Shown here piece after piece: positions 45,360-56,411 of a DNA stretch of 64,000 nt. The DNA lies in assembly GCA_037951165.1 (NCBI GenBank), contig JBBDHG010000043.1, positions 4,775,001-4,839,000 on the forward strand, written 5' to 3'. A program made the position numbers and the translations under genes. Numbering within the stretch: position 1 is the stretch's first letter; each line of letters starts with the position of its first letter. This DNA is from Lophius americanus (lineage: Eukaryota > Chordata > Actinopteri > Lophiiformes > Lophiidae). The notes under the pieces were generated by a model. That model was not told where the DNA came from. It was given only the letters and a program-made list of their open reading frames with translations, and did no database searches.

Positions 45360-46110
45360 TCCAGCTCGCTTTCATCCATCCATCCATCTTCTTCTGGTTA
45401 TCCATGTTTGGGTCGTGGTGGCAGTAAGCTAACCCAGGGAATCCAACCTCGCCGACAGCCCCTTCCAGTTCCTCCTGGGGGATCCAGACTAAATTAGGTG
45501 TGTAATCCATCCAGTGATTTGTGGCTCTGCTCTGCGGTCCCCTTCTCGATGGACGTGCCTGAAAATGCTTCAAAGGGAGGTTCCCTGGAGACGTTTTAAC
45601 CAGATGCCCAAATCCCTTTAACTGAGTCCATTGAACTGGAGCAGCAGCAGAAGCTCTATTATAGTCTTCATCTGGACAGTCAAGCCTCTCTTAGACTCAG
45701 ATGGTGGACCGCGAGCGTCTTCAGCCTCTTTCTGTTCCTGTCCAGAGCTCATGGCGATGGTGCGGGATGGAATGCAAATCATCTGGTTGGCAAAGACCTT
45801 GTCCGCCTGACTCAGCTCTCTTCATCATGATGGTCCTGCTGGGACTGAATAACTCGTGATACATCAATCTTGTAAGATTGTACAGACCTTCCATTGCATG
45901 AAGCATCATCCACCTGGAGGGAGTTTAAAGAGGTCCAACAGAGAAACCGGATCTGAGTCTCGTACCCGGCACCTCAGATTCTGCTGCAAACTGCTTAAGT
46001 TCATCAGAACATCACAGACAGGATGAAGCGAATAGAACCTCATCATCTGCAAAAAGCAAGAAATGCAAATCTGAACTTCCCAAACCGAGGGCCCTCCCAA
46101 ACCCAACTGT
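45360..46110 (-). mobile_element. LINE fragment (Rex3-like), minus strand
   Basis: Minus-strand text encodes FQARPSRRGPQSRATNHWMD and VWIPQEELEGAVGE, the same C-terminal region as 43395-43610. 5' parts follow up to about 46100 (ATCATCTGCAAAAAGCAAG in plus). Stops and shifts abound. Confidence 0.75.
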
Positions 46111-46229
46111 GCCTTGAGATCCGGTCCGTGTTTTCCATGACCGGGTTCAGAGACGAGGGGTCAGATTTCATGTTTGTTCAGCCAGTTTATGGGATGTTAT
46201 GTTTGTACCAGTTTTGCACTTAGAGTTTG

Positions 46230-46620
46230 CAAACAGTCCGTTTTGTGTCTCTTGTCAGAACGTCTAAAATAATATGAAATTTAGACTTTTAACCTATAAA
46301 TCAACATTATTGAACAAATATATACCTTATTTTTGATATTTTCTGTCAAAATTATGGGATGCTGATGCTAAATGGTTAAAGTTGGTTATTTATATGTCAT
46401 ACCAGTAAAATCTATTATTTGTACGGAGTAATACTTTTACAGTAATGACATACTTGTAACAACATTGTATTGTTTCTTTAATCGGAACATAAGTTTTTAT
46501 TTTCACAGTAAAATTCCATTTTCCACATATTTTTACCAGAAATCATCGTCTTACGTTATTCTTTACTGACAATTTTACACTTTAAGTTTAAGTAAGTTTA
46601 AGTTTTATTAAGAAAAGAGT
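46230..46620 (+). repeat. Dispersed repeat D, copy 1
   Basis: GGGATGCTGATGCTAAATGG and CATACCAGTAAAATCTATTA match the reverse complement of 53540-53740. Rich in ACAGTAAAATT-type words. Class unknown. Confidence 0.65.
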
Positions 46621-47737
46621 TTCTATTTACTGTTATTTATCGTGAAGGAGAGCAGGAATATCTTATTCTGTCCTTTTATTCTCGATACTAAGCAGATTGG
46701 ATTCCTTCAGCTTTGAGCGTTTCTTGCAGCAGGTGAATGAAACAAAAGCTGATCGCTGGTTTCTCCGCGTCACAGATATACGTTTACTGTGTTCATACGG
46801 TAGATTTCATACGACCGGACAGTTTGATGTTCTTTACCGGATATTGGAATAAAGTAAAGCAGAAGAAGCTTGTAAACGTGTGACAACCAAACTGAAGGAA
46901 CAGAGGATTTAGTTTTATATTAGAAAAGAACAATCAGATTTAATTCAAACGATTTTAAAATAAATCAAAGCAATTTAAAAGCTGAGGGAACCGGTTAACT
47001 TCGGACCCACTACCGTGTGCTAGAGGTGGTGCTAAGTAGGATTTTCATTTAAAAGTCATCAGATTTGAGGCGTTTCTGATTATTTGCTGAAAGATTATCA
47101 CAAATCTGAGTCGCAAAATAGAAAAAAATAAAATGAAAGCCGCTGCTGCTGTTTGGATTTGATTTTCAGGATGACCAGTAGATCAGAACCAGACGTCCTG
47201 AGGGGTTCTGGACCGTTCATATGGCAGAAGCATGTCAGGGATACATTTCAGCCTGAAGCCACAGAGGGATTGAAAACAAGCAGCAAGATTGGGAATTTGA
47301 TTCGGTGAGCGATAAAATGACTGTGATATTTAATTATATATAATAATAATTCTGCTGCAGTGATATTAGAGATGAAGGAGTGGATGACATTCTCCTGGTC
47401 CTTGTAAGATATATATGTTTAGATTGACCTTGATGATGTCTGTATTATGGGATTTGAACTGGAAACATTTGTCAGACTACTTGAGTTTAATATCACTTTC
47501 AATTTGATTTCATTGTGTATTTTCATTTCTCTCTCTGTGGATATTTATGGTGATTGTACTCTGTGTTGTTTTTATGTGTAAATGATGACGTGTGTTGCTG
47601 CCATCTGGGCCGGGTCACCTTCGTCAATTAGATTCTTGATCTTAAGGTTTTTTTCTTTTAATTCTCCTGGTTTAAAAAAAAAGGTTAAACAAATTAATTT
47701 ACCTTGGAAAGATTTAAGGTCCATCCAGGCACGGATT
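46621..47737. other. Intergenic, nothing recognised
   Basis: No supported exon. The plus frame at 47582-47839 runs into the LINE tail and has no homology. Confidence 0.35.
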
Positions 47738-47739
47738 TT

Positions 47740-47774
<35 letters not shown>

Positions 47775-48310
47775 ATTTAATTTATAAGCACTTTAAATTT
47801 GGATCAAATCGCAAAGTGCTACAAAGTAAAAGCAGATAAAAGCATCAATAAAAAATAAAATAATAACTATATAAAAACCTGACCAAAAGAATTAATGTTA
47901 ATTAAAGTTATAGGTTCTGCTAAAAAGGAAAGTTTTAAGTCAGTTATGTGTCAGTCGTCTGTGGAGCCCTCAGATGGTCAGGGAGGGCATTCCACAGACG
48001 AGGGGCAACAGAACAGAAGACCCGATCACCCATGGTGCTGAGTTTAGTCCGGGGAAGGAGGAGGCGGTATGAGATGGTAGAACGGAGGGATCGTATTGAG
48101 GTCAGTGGGGTGAGTAGTTCTTTCAGGTAGGGGGGTGCGTTACCATGGATGCACTGGTGAGTGAGGAGAGAGATCTTATAATCAATCCTGGTGGAGATGG
48201 GAAGCCAATGAAGGGAATGAAGAACGGGGGTGATGTGTTCGTGTTTACGAACTCTCATCAGGATCCTTGCAGCACTGTTTTGAACATACTGAAGTCTCTT
48301 TTATTATGTC
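47738..48310 (-). mobile_element. L2-like LINE, 5'-truncated, longest copy
   Basis: The minus frame encodes HITPVLHSLHWLPISTRIDY, then PPYLKELLTPLTSIRSLRST and APRLWNALPDHLRAPQTTDT, the C-terminal part of an L2-clade reverse transcriptase. A UTR and an AAT-repeat tail (47738-47773 on plus) follow. A small deletion near 47940 breaks the frame just after the D-H-L-R-A-P motif. Confidence 0.9.
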
Positions 48311-48365
48311 ATTAAGCACAAAAATTGAAGAGGTTCAATGTCAGCTGGAGTGATTGAGATGTACA

Positions 48366-48643
48366 ACAATCAGCCATAACATTACAACCACTGACGGGTC
48401 ACGTAGTTGTTATGCTGTTATGTTGTTACCATGGTTCCCCGCCGTGGGCGGGATATATTAGGAAGGGTAAGCGTGAAGACTGCATCAGAGAAAATCAATC
48501 CATTCCATTACCAGCAACACCAAAACCAGATATCAGCACACACCTTCAGAGGGCTTGTGCCTCGACAGCTCAGAGCTTTATTCTGTAGGGTGAACCTACA
48601 CCATATTAGGCAAGGGGTTATAATGTTATGGCTGACCGGTGTA
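48366..48643 (+). mobile_element. Tc1-like element with both ends, internally deleted
   Basis: The left end AATCAGCCATAACATTACAA and right end TATAATGTTATGGCTGACC are inverted repeats. GTGGGCGGGATATATTAGG and AGCACACACCTTCAGAGGGC come from the 5' and 3' parts of a Tc1-type gene with the middle missing. At 278 bp it is the cleanest copy here and defines the family. Confidence 0.85.
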
Positions 48644-49599
48644 TTCTTAACCTGTTTTTGTTTAAGGAGGAACCCACTGAAGAGAAGCCGAAAGGAATTG
48701 AGGGAGCAGAGAAGTTAGAAGTCATTCCATTCATGTTGAATCTGTTGAAATGAAATGAAATGTAATTTCCTTTTTGAACAGATTATTATTGTTTCATGAT
48801 ATGAAAATTCATCAAAGATTCATTAGAAAAAAAAGTATTCAATTTCGGATGTTTTCAAGCATCATTTCGCTGATGGCTGTGCGGCTCGTTAAAAAGCAGA
48901 CGTGACGCCGCCGAGGATGAAATGATTGCTGGCTTGTTTTTTTTTTCGCAACCGAGCGAGTCGCTGAGATCTAATTCTCATCCAGTCGCTCATCGATTGT
49001 CTTATCTTCAGCGACATTTCCCTCTCCCATTAAGCGAGACCCCGGGCAGAATTCCCTCACTGCCTATTAGAGGGATTTCATGTGCATAAAGGTGAAGGCC
49101 ATATCCGTCCTCACTGTGATCAATATGTCAGCTTCTCATGCTGACGGCGGATCGCCTCGGCAACCGCACACATCATTAAAACGCACAAGAGTGTAACAGG
49201 TCGCGGTTAATGCGCCGGCGTTTGAATAAACAGGCTGTAAAACTAGAGCAGACAGCGTACCTCATTACTCAAGAGTCACTTATCAAATGTATCATCGCCC
49301 TCAAGGCCGCACGACCACTCGGTTGATGTCATCGCAACGAGGTCGCTTTACTGCGTCTTTCCTCCCGCCAAATTTAATACCCCACAATTCCTTGACACCG
49401 GAAACCTATTTGCATCTGGAATCATGTGTTTATCATCTGCAGCTTCAGAGTCAACAACAAATAAAATCACAATTTCCCATAATGTTGGATCTGAGTCTGG
49501 TTAAGATCCAGTGATTTTCAGTTGGTGGTTAATAAGACCTACAGCCTATAGGCCACATCCCCAAAATGTGATTCCCGAAAAACAATGATATTTGTCGAA
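48644..49599. other. Repeat-free intergenic stretch, possible conserved element
   Basis: 48860-49330 is GC-balanced, has no recognised repeat and carries CTGCCTATTAGAGGGATTTC, CACATCATTAAAACGCACAA and TGCGCCGGCGTTTGAATAAA. It stands out from its repeat-rich surroundings. No exon found. Confidence 0.35.
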
Positions 49600-50080
49600 A
49601 AGCTCCGGCTAATTAGTAAAAATATGAATTATTAAATTAAGATATGATACGTACAAGATATATCATCTCCAGTGGATCCATATGCACCAAACTTGACCAA
49701 CAGTTATGTCAGAAATGTTGTATTTTTCGTAAGAAAAGAACTCCCCCTTGTGAGTAAAAAAGGGCAATAAGAGTAAGAAACAAAGTAAACCCGATAAATC
49801 CCCTTAAGTTGATTCCTCTGCATCAACTTTGGACTAAATCGGACCTCTGATTTAGAAATGATGGCCCAAAAACTTTTGGTGATAAATCTCCCCCTGGTGT
49901 CAGAAATATAAAACCAACCTTTCCCAAAATCCATCCAGCTTTTCTTTGCCCTGAGATGTTTGTGGGTGTAAAGGTTGAGAGCGGTCCATGACATCGTTTT
50001 TGAGTTATCCTGTCAACACGACCAATTTGTGGCGGTAGATGTGGTGGACTATTTCAGAGTATCCCGACGTTTCTGGGATA
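49600..50080 (-). repeat. Composite dispersed repeat, copy 5
   Basis: ACCAAACTTGACCAACAGTT, TGGACTAAATCGGACCTC and CATCGTTTTTGAGTTATCC follow the composite family on the reverse strand. Confidence 0.6.
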
Positions 50081-50084
50081 TAAT

Positions 50085-50540
50085 GCTAATGTGGATGCAA
50101 TGAATCTAGTCATGAAGATCTGGGGAAGTGTAGTGGAACGGAAAGACGTGGTGATTTGTGAGCAGCGGAATGGCTTCATGCCAAGAAATAGCACTACGGA
50201 TGAGATGTTTGCTCTGAGAGAGCTGGTGGAGAAGTATAGAGAAGGTCAGAAGGAGTCACTTTGTGGATTTAGAGAAAGAGATGTGGCGATGGCACTGCAC
50301 CAAGGATGGGCTCTGAGCCCCTTATTGTTTGCTATGGTGATGAATAGGCTGGCATATGAGGTCGGCAAGAGTCTCCGTGGTTAACGAATTTGTGATCTGT
50401 AGTGTGAGCAGGGAGCAGGTGGAGGAATATCTGGAGAGGTGGAGGTATGCGCTGGAGAGAAGAGGCATGAAGGTCAGTTACAGTAAGACAGAACACATGT
50501 GGAGATGAGGATGAAGGAGTTTAGATTTGGAGAATCCCCG
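50085..50540 (+). mobile_element. RTE-clade LINE fragment with internal deletion
   Basis: The frame encodes QRNGFMPRNSTTDEMFALRE, then EKYREGQKESLC, then (after a deletion) ALHQGWALSPLLFAMVMNRL, all RTE reverse transcriptase text as at 24110-25256. About 50 residues around the K-A-Y-D-R-V motif are missing at the deletion. Confidence 0.85.
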
Positions 50541-50892
50541 GACTAACAGGAAATCGTTTCTTTCCTGTTTGGTGCTTCTGGTGTTTCTGGATCTAAATTC
50601 ACATCCAGATTAGATCAGAGCGTTGAGGCTTCTCCACAGATGTTCTCCCCACCTGTCGGCTGAGTGCGTTTGATAAGACGTGTTGCTTGTTAGAAAGCGT
50701 TCTGCACGTATACAGAGACGCCATCTGTCCACCTGTTAGCGCCACACGTCAGGAATATTCACACTCAGGCTTCATCTCTGATTCAGCTCCCACACAGATC
50801 TGATGTTTCCACATTTCACAGCGATGGATCTTCAGAAAGCCGCTGCGGACGTAATCGCAGCGCCGTGAAATGATATTGGACCCCCCTCCCAG
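50541..50892. other. Intergenic, nothing recognised
   Basis: No repeat or exon recognised between the RTE and L2 fragments. Confidence 0.35.
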
Positions 50893-51262
50893 ATAATAAT
50901 AATAATAATAATAATACATTTAATTTATAATGCACTTTACATTTGGATCAAATCTCAAAGTGCTACAAGGCAAAAGCAGATAAAAGCATCAATAAAAAAA
51001 TAAAAAATAAAATTATAACTATATAAAAACGTGACCAAAAGCATTAATGTTAATTACAGTTATAGGTTCTGCTAAAAAGGAAAGTTTTAAGTCCTTTTTT
51101 AAATGTGTCAGTTATCTGTGGAGCCCTGAGATGGTCAGGGAGGGCATTCCACAGACGAGGGGCAGCAGAACAGAAAGCCCGATCTCCCATGGTGCTGAGC
51201 TTAGTCCGGGGAAGGAGGAGGCGGTATGACTGGGTAGAACGGAGGGATCGTGTCGATGTCTT
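50893..51262 (-). mobile_element. L2-like LINE, 5'-truncated copy
   Basis: AAT tail at 50895-50915, the family 3' UTR and the C-terminal coding end (GGAGCCCTGAGATGGTCAGG in plus) match 47738-48310 and 17950-18295 closely. Confidence 0.85.
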
Positions 51263-51419
51263 ATGTTTGTATCACAGACTGAACCGGATCGGGTCATCAA
51301 ACTACATTTAACATCAAATAACCCCAGAGCACACAAAATAGACTTTTTAAATGTTCTATGTATTGAAACAGAAAGGTTCTCTCATAACTATAGAAGAGGA
51401 TTAGGGCTACCTGTATCTT

Positions 51420-51580
51420 TTTTGGGGGGAGGGAAATTCTTCACTTTATTCTGAGAATTCTGACTTTATTCTCAAAATTCTGACTTCAAACGGAGAATTC
51501 TGACTTTATTCTGAGAATAGGGCTACACGATAATATCTCTTAAGAATTCTGACATTAAAGTCAGAATTCTTCGCCAAAGT
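51420..51580. repeat. GAATTCTGACTTTATTCT tandem repeat, copy 1
   Basis: Several units of about 20-24 nt with GAATTCTGACTTTATTCTGA. The last unit is inverted (TTAAAGTCAGAATTCT), making a local hairpin. Related array at 61750-61965. Confidence 0.7.
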
Positions 51581-51714
51581 ATTTGTATCCACAAATTGCC
51601 ATATGTGGCCCTCATCCTCTTCAGTACACAGCAACTGGTTCTGTGTAATATATATGTATATATATATTTTTGCCTCTTTATATCTAACTACATGAATAGC
51701 TGGTTCCAGTTGCA

Positions 51715-52345
51715 TTGGACCCACCCGGATTTGATCACTACCAGCCCTCTTCAGTCACATCGTCAGTTCAATAGACCATCTTCAGAAGCAGGAAGTTGGC
51801 TTCTACGTCTTACCAGTAGCACACTATTCCAAAATCAGACTTTCCAGAAGATGATTGAAATCCAAAGGTTTGGGATGAACTCCAAAGCTATTTCTAAGGT
51901 TCTGTGACTCCTCGTGTCCACAGTGACACACATCATTTACACCTGGAGGAGACCTTCAGGAGGTCACAAAAGAAACCATTGAAGGAACTGCAGGCCTCTC
52001 TCTTCAGGGGAGCTAAGGCTAGCCTGTGTTGTCCCAACCCAAACAAGAGCCGCTGTAACAAAAGATTGCTGGAAAATAAGTGCTGGTTCTGATCGGAAGG
52101 TGTCAGACCACACAGAAAGGCTGAAAGTACCCTCAAGAGTCGTGTCAGCACCAGAACTTGACTCTTGAGCAATGGATGAAGATGGCCCGGTCTGAGGATT
52201 CAGGTTTTCTTCTATGTCATGTGAATGGTCGGACCCAAGAAGAGAAAAAGAGATGGCAACAGAGTGCATTATGGGAGCAAAAGCCAGTCAGGCGAGGCAG
52301 TGGGCTCCTGCCGTTCATGTTGCTTTGACACCTACCTAAACATTA
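51715..52345 (+). mobile_element. Tc1-like transposase remnants, two families joined
   Basis: 51855-51910 (GGTTTGGGATGAACTCCAAA, CTATTTCTAAGGTTCTG) matches the DNA-binding part of a second Tc1 family. 52040-52345 (GTGCTGGTTCTGATCGGAAG, GGTGTCAGACCACACAG, TGGCCCGGTCTGAGGATTC) matches the catalytic part of the main Tc1 family. All frames are broken. Confidence 0.65.
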
Positions 52346-53079
52346 TACCTTACTAAGTACCTCCCCTTCATGATTAGTGATTAGTGACTGTGTTTTAGTG
52401 AAACAAGACCTTGCAGAGACAGTAGAATAGTTGTAATGATATGGCTGGTTTGTTTATGTGTCTTCGTATTTGATTTGATTTGAAATCCAGCTGTTTGCTG
52501 AGCTTTTATTAATGGATACTTTACCGTTTCTTTACAACAATCTCTAATGTTCTGCCAGCTGTTGAGGATTTGACCCGGTTTTAACTCTTTATTCGAACGT
52601 ATGTCCTGAAGTCGCCTGAATAAATTCGTTTGGAGGTTTTTGCTGCTCACAGATGCCAGGAGCTGGATTCCAAACGAAACAGGGAGATAACAGCACCATC
52701 TGCTGACACTCCCACACACAACCTGGAGGCTCGGGATAATCCGTCTCTTTCAACAGGCTGCACCACCTCCTGGATCCATTTCCTGTTTAGATACGGGCCT
52801 TTGAGCCTTTTCAGCTAAAAAGACAACATGTAGGGCAAGAATACAAATGTTTTTATTGCACCAACGGAAGAAATAAACTGTACAGTATTCTGCTCAATAG
52901 AGTTGAATTTGATTTTTAGACTATTTTATATAAGACGGTTATACATTTTTATAGAAAAGCACAAATTTATAAAGTGTTTCAGGCAGTTTACTAATGAAGC
53001 CGTGTTTCTTTGTTAATAAAGCACAGAGAGGTATAAATATGTTCGCAAGAATGTACCTCAAACATCTTAGAATTTATTC
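52346..53079. other. Intergenic, downstream of AGMO
   Basis: The minus frame at 52381-52719 is open for 112 codons but matches nothing I recognise. AATAAA-type words on the minus strand near 52849 and 53069 could end the AGMO transcript, but the distance makes this uncertain. Confidence 0.3.
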
Positions 53080-53900
53080 TTTTGATCAAAATTTGAAAAA
53101 AAAAAACTAAATGAAGGTATCCAACAACGTTTACAGCAGAAGCTGAAAAATACGGACACATCAATAAAATTTACAGCAAAATTTCAGTAGCTGTGGTTGA
53201 CAGAATTTTACCGTAAAAAATGTGGTCACTGTGTACAAGACGTTGTTGTGAATTACCATACAATGTCAAACGTTTTACAGTTATATAGCTTCACACATAA
53301 AATTACAGTACATACCAACTTTTTCTCACATAACCTGTAAAAGTTGTCGGTAGAAATACTATAAAAAAAACAGTAGAACACAATAAACTTCAAAACGGTA
53401 TCCCTGTAGGGTGAATAATCACAAATAAAGAAACCTTAAATAACTTTCTTAGTTCTGCTCAGAACATTGGAAAACACAGAATTGTACTGAAAAAGTACAA
53501 ACTTTGCCATCATGTCACAAACGAATCATTACAATAAATTATACTGTAATATAATTATAATTTAATACTATTATATTAAATAATTGTATTATCCTGTACA
53601 TATAACAGATTTTGCTGGTATGAAAATGTAAATAACAAACTTTAACCATTTAGCAACAGCATCCTATAATTTCGACAGACAGAAGATGCTAAAAATACAG
53701 TATATTTGTGAAATAATGTTGATTTCTAGATCATAGTCTGAAATTAATGTTAATGTACTGTTACTATATGTAATTCAATATGTAATCATAAAAGGTATAT
53801 ATTATATCTATTTAAGGGGTTATTTACAGTAATGTCTTGTACATGGTCAATGTATATTTTTACGGTAAAATCCTGGTAACCGACGCTGCCGGTATTTTAC
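53080..53900 (-). repeat. Dispersed repeat D, copy 2, inverted relative to copy 1
   Basis: Reverse complement of 53540-53740 matches 46300-46440 (GGATGCTGTTGCTAAATGG, CATACCAGCAAAATCTG). The rest is rich in TTTTACAGT and ATTTTACCGTAAAAA words. Confidence 0.65.
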
Positions 53901-54113
53901 CAAAAATTATGGAATTTTTAAATTTTTAAATTTTTTTTACAGTCTACAGAGTAGATTATAATTAAAATGTGCTATTAATGTGTTATTACACAAAAAGATA
54001 AAACAGCTTGATTCGTATTCTCCAGTGTTTCCATTTGAAGGATGATGCTCTGATGTGGTTCCATCCCAGAGTCAAACATAAAAGGAAAAGTTCTGCTGTG
54101 GCTCGGCTCGGAC

Positions 54114-54194
54114 TCAGACGGCCTTCTTCTTGATGCTCGTCAGCTGGGAGAAGCTCTGCAGAGCCCAGTACAGCAGAGAGAGGGAGACAAAGGC
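54114..54194 (-). CDS. agmo: Alkylglycerol monooxygenase, terminal coding exon
   Basis: On the minus strand, acceptor CTTCTCCAG is followed by 26 codons and TGA. The peptide reads AFVSLSLLYWALQS then FSQLTSIKKKAV. It lines up with the C-terminus of AGMO as I know it in mammals (S-I-S-I-A-F-W-G-V-R-S then K-Q-L-T-S), including the exact QLTS. AGMO is an ER multi-pass membrane enzyme that uses tetrahydrobiopterin to cleave alkylglycerol ether lipids. This exon holds the end of the last hydrophobic segment and a basic tail. The tail ends KKXX, an ER-retrieval motif. Other exons lie beyond the right edge. DGKB on the same strand downstream fits vertebrate gene order. The match is short, so the call rests partly on context. 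Confidence 0.75.
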   Translation of the reverse strand, partial: AFVSLSLLYWALQSFSQLTSIKKKAV

Positions 54195-54879
54195 CTGGAG
54201 AAGACAGACACAGAGGCTCAGGATCAGACCTTTCCTCCATACTGACAGCTCAGCTCAGATGATCTGCTGACGGATCAGAGCTGAAGATTTCATTAATAAT
54301 ATCATTTATAATTTTCATCATTAATGCAATGCTCAGATATTAGCCATGAATTCTTGGAAAAAAGTTTATTTTTCCAATTTGATTTGAAACATTTCCAAAA
54401 CCAAAATTTCTATTTTGGGCTTTAAGGGTCTAATCATATGATGTAAAAATAAAACTGTTGATGAACTCAAATATATTTCTACAACTAGTTACCTCAAATA
54501 TTTTTCAGTCTAACCTTTTAATTTAAGGAATCAATTAATTATTGTGTCACCGGTGGAAGTTTTTTTTTGTTTGTTGTTGTTGAAGTCACCAATAACTCTT
54601 CTTACAGTGTGTAATATATTACTGCAAGAATTATTTCCGATTTGTGCATCAATGATAAACAAATATTTATTTTTGCCGTTTTAAATTTTAATTTTTTTGA
54701 AGATAATACTATGGAAAATAAGTTTTCTGAAAAAGATTTGAAGGATTACAAAAGAAAAGTATTCAACCTGTGGAGGCTGCTTAGAGACGTTTAGACAGAG
54801 AGCCCCGTATCAAAAGGTTGATAAACCTGACTTTTAGCCTACTGTAGAAGGTGGAGTAGATTCTCGTCATCCAGGTCTT

Positions 54880-54965
54880 GGTAAGCCTTCACATTGGACT
54901 TCTGTTTAAACTGCTTCAAAGAAACTCCACCTCTCATCCAAGAGTCTCCCTCAGAAAACAAAAAC
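54880..54965 (-). repeat. Short dispersed repeat shared with 18600-18740
   Basis: On the minus strand: GAGACTCTTGGATGAGAGGT, then GTTTCTTTGAAGCAGTT and AAGTCCAATGTG. Common fish repeat wording. Confidence 0.45.
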
Positions 54966-55289
54966 TTTATATGACGCCTCCATCATTGTTTTATCAACTT
55001 TCAACATGCCAACCATCATCTTTGCTGCCCAAACCATAAAAAAAGACTATAAACCCTCTAGTGGACTGGAGGAATCAACTGAAATGACTATTCTAGCACC
55101 AAATAGAATAATATTTGCAATTTCTATAATAAAAGACTGACGCATGTTTGTTTATTGATACAATACTATCAGAGTTTTTCTGATATTTTGCTGTATTGAT
55201 TCTCTGGGCTGCCATCGCAAAAGCATCGTCTCCTCTGACGCTCACTTGATGGGGTCAGAGGGGTCACCATCATGGCCGGTCTCAACATT

Positions 55290-55362
55290 CAGGGAGAGAG
55301 AGAGAGAGAGAGACAGAGAGAGAGAAAGAGAGAGAGGCAGAAAGAGAAAGAGAGAGAGAGGC
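55290..55362. repeat. GA-rich microsatellite, followed by C run
   Basis: Interrupted GA repeats with AAAG units, then eight or nine C at 55363. Confidence 0.9.
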
Positions 55363-55952
55363 CCCCCCCCATCACCATGTTCTGGCCAATAAGCTGCATC
55401 CTACATCACAGCCTGAGCCAAAACTAGACGGCGTCCATCAGACAACACGGCCTGATTGGAAAAAAGCAACATTTCCTCCTGGACATGGCAGCTGTTCTCC
55501 TCAGAGACAGAAACAGAGGGAGAGTAAAACAAAGCGCTCTCTCTACCTGCCCCGAAACGATAAAAGCTTCACGACAGACGGAGCAGCAGGGAAGAGAGGA
55601 CTTATTAGATGAAAAATATGTCCGACGTCTGTTCATTTTTCATGTATATTTACCGTCACTGCCCTAATGTGATTTAAATAGCTGCCATCTTAAACCTCAA
55701 ATTAACCGCGTACGATGTAAATCACGAGATTATAATATCAGATTCAGATCGGCAGTCGAGGTACAATTTTCTGATCCTTATATATCTTTATACTTAAAGT
55801 ATTTTTTCTAAACGTTTTACTTCTTTATTAGAGGGAAATATTTCATTTTTGACTTCACTTAAATCACAGCTAGAACAGTTTTTCACTTCAGGGTTGCTGC
55901 GTCTAGAAAGTATCGTGCATTTCCGCAGAGTAAATTGCCCAAAAGCATATAC

Positions 55953-56411
55953 CTACCAGCCATAACATTATAACCACTGACAGTTGAAGTCAGCAGTGAT
56001 TATCTCGTTTCAATGCAGCGGTCGGTGCGCGGGGCACATCGTGTAGAAGTTGAACATTTTGTCCTGAAGTTGAATTGCTAGATAAGAGCATCTCCTGAAC
56101 TGCAGGCCCTGTTGGGTTTTCCTGGTCTGGAGAGATTAGAACCAACCAGTGGTTCTTTATCGGCCACAAAAAAGTTATTCTGGAATCTAATTTTCTTCAT
56201 AAAGCTGTTTTGGTGGCAACACTATATCAGGACTGATTGCTATGTACAGTATAACGTTAACGCAACATTAAAATGCCTTTTATGAAGCAATTAAATCTTA
56301 TATTCTAACACTTTCATCAGTCTATATTTTGACTACTTGAAATTTTAATGAATTATACTTCAGGGTTTGTGACGAGGGCAGGTGGGTTTAATGTTATGGC
56401 TGATTGATGTG
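55953..56411 (+). mobile_element. Tc1-like element with both terminal repeats, internally altered
   Basis: Left end ACCAGCCATAACATTATAACC and right end TAATGTTATGGCTGATTG are both present. GTTGAACATTTTGTCCTGAA and GCATCTCCTGAACTGCAGG follow the 5' part of the Tc1 family; 56170-56360 is unrelated AT-rich text. Confidence 0.75.

Noticed and set aside
47944..48258. A host gene on the minus strand
   Set aside because: It is the C-terminus of an L2-like LINE, repeated at 17950 and 50893.
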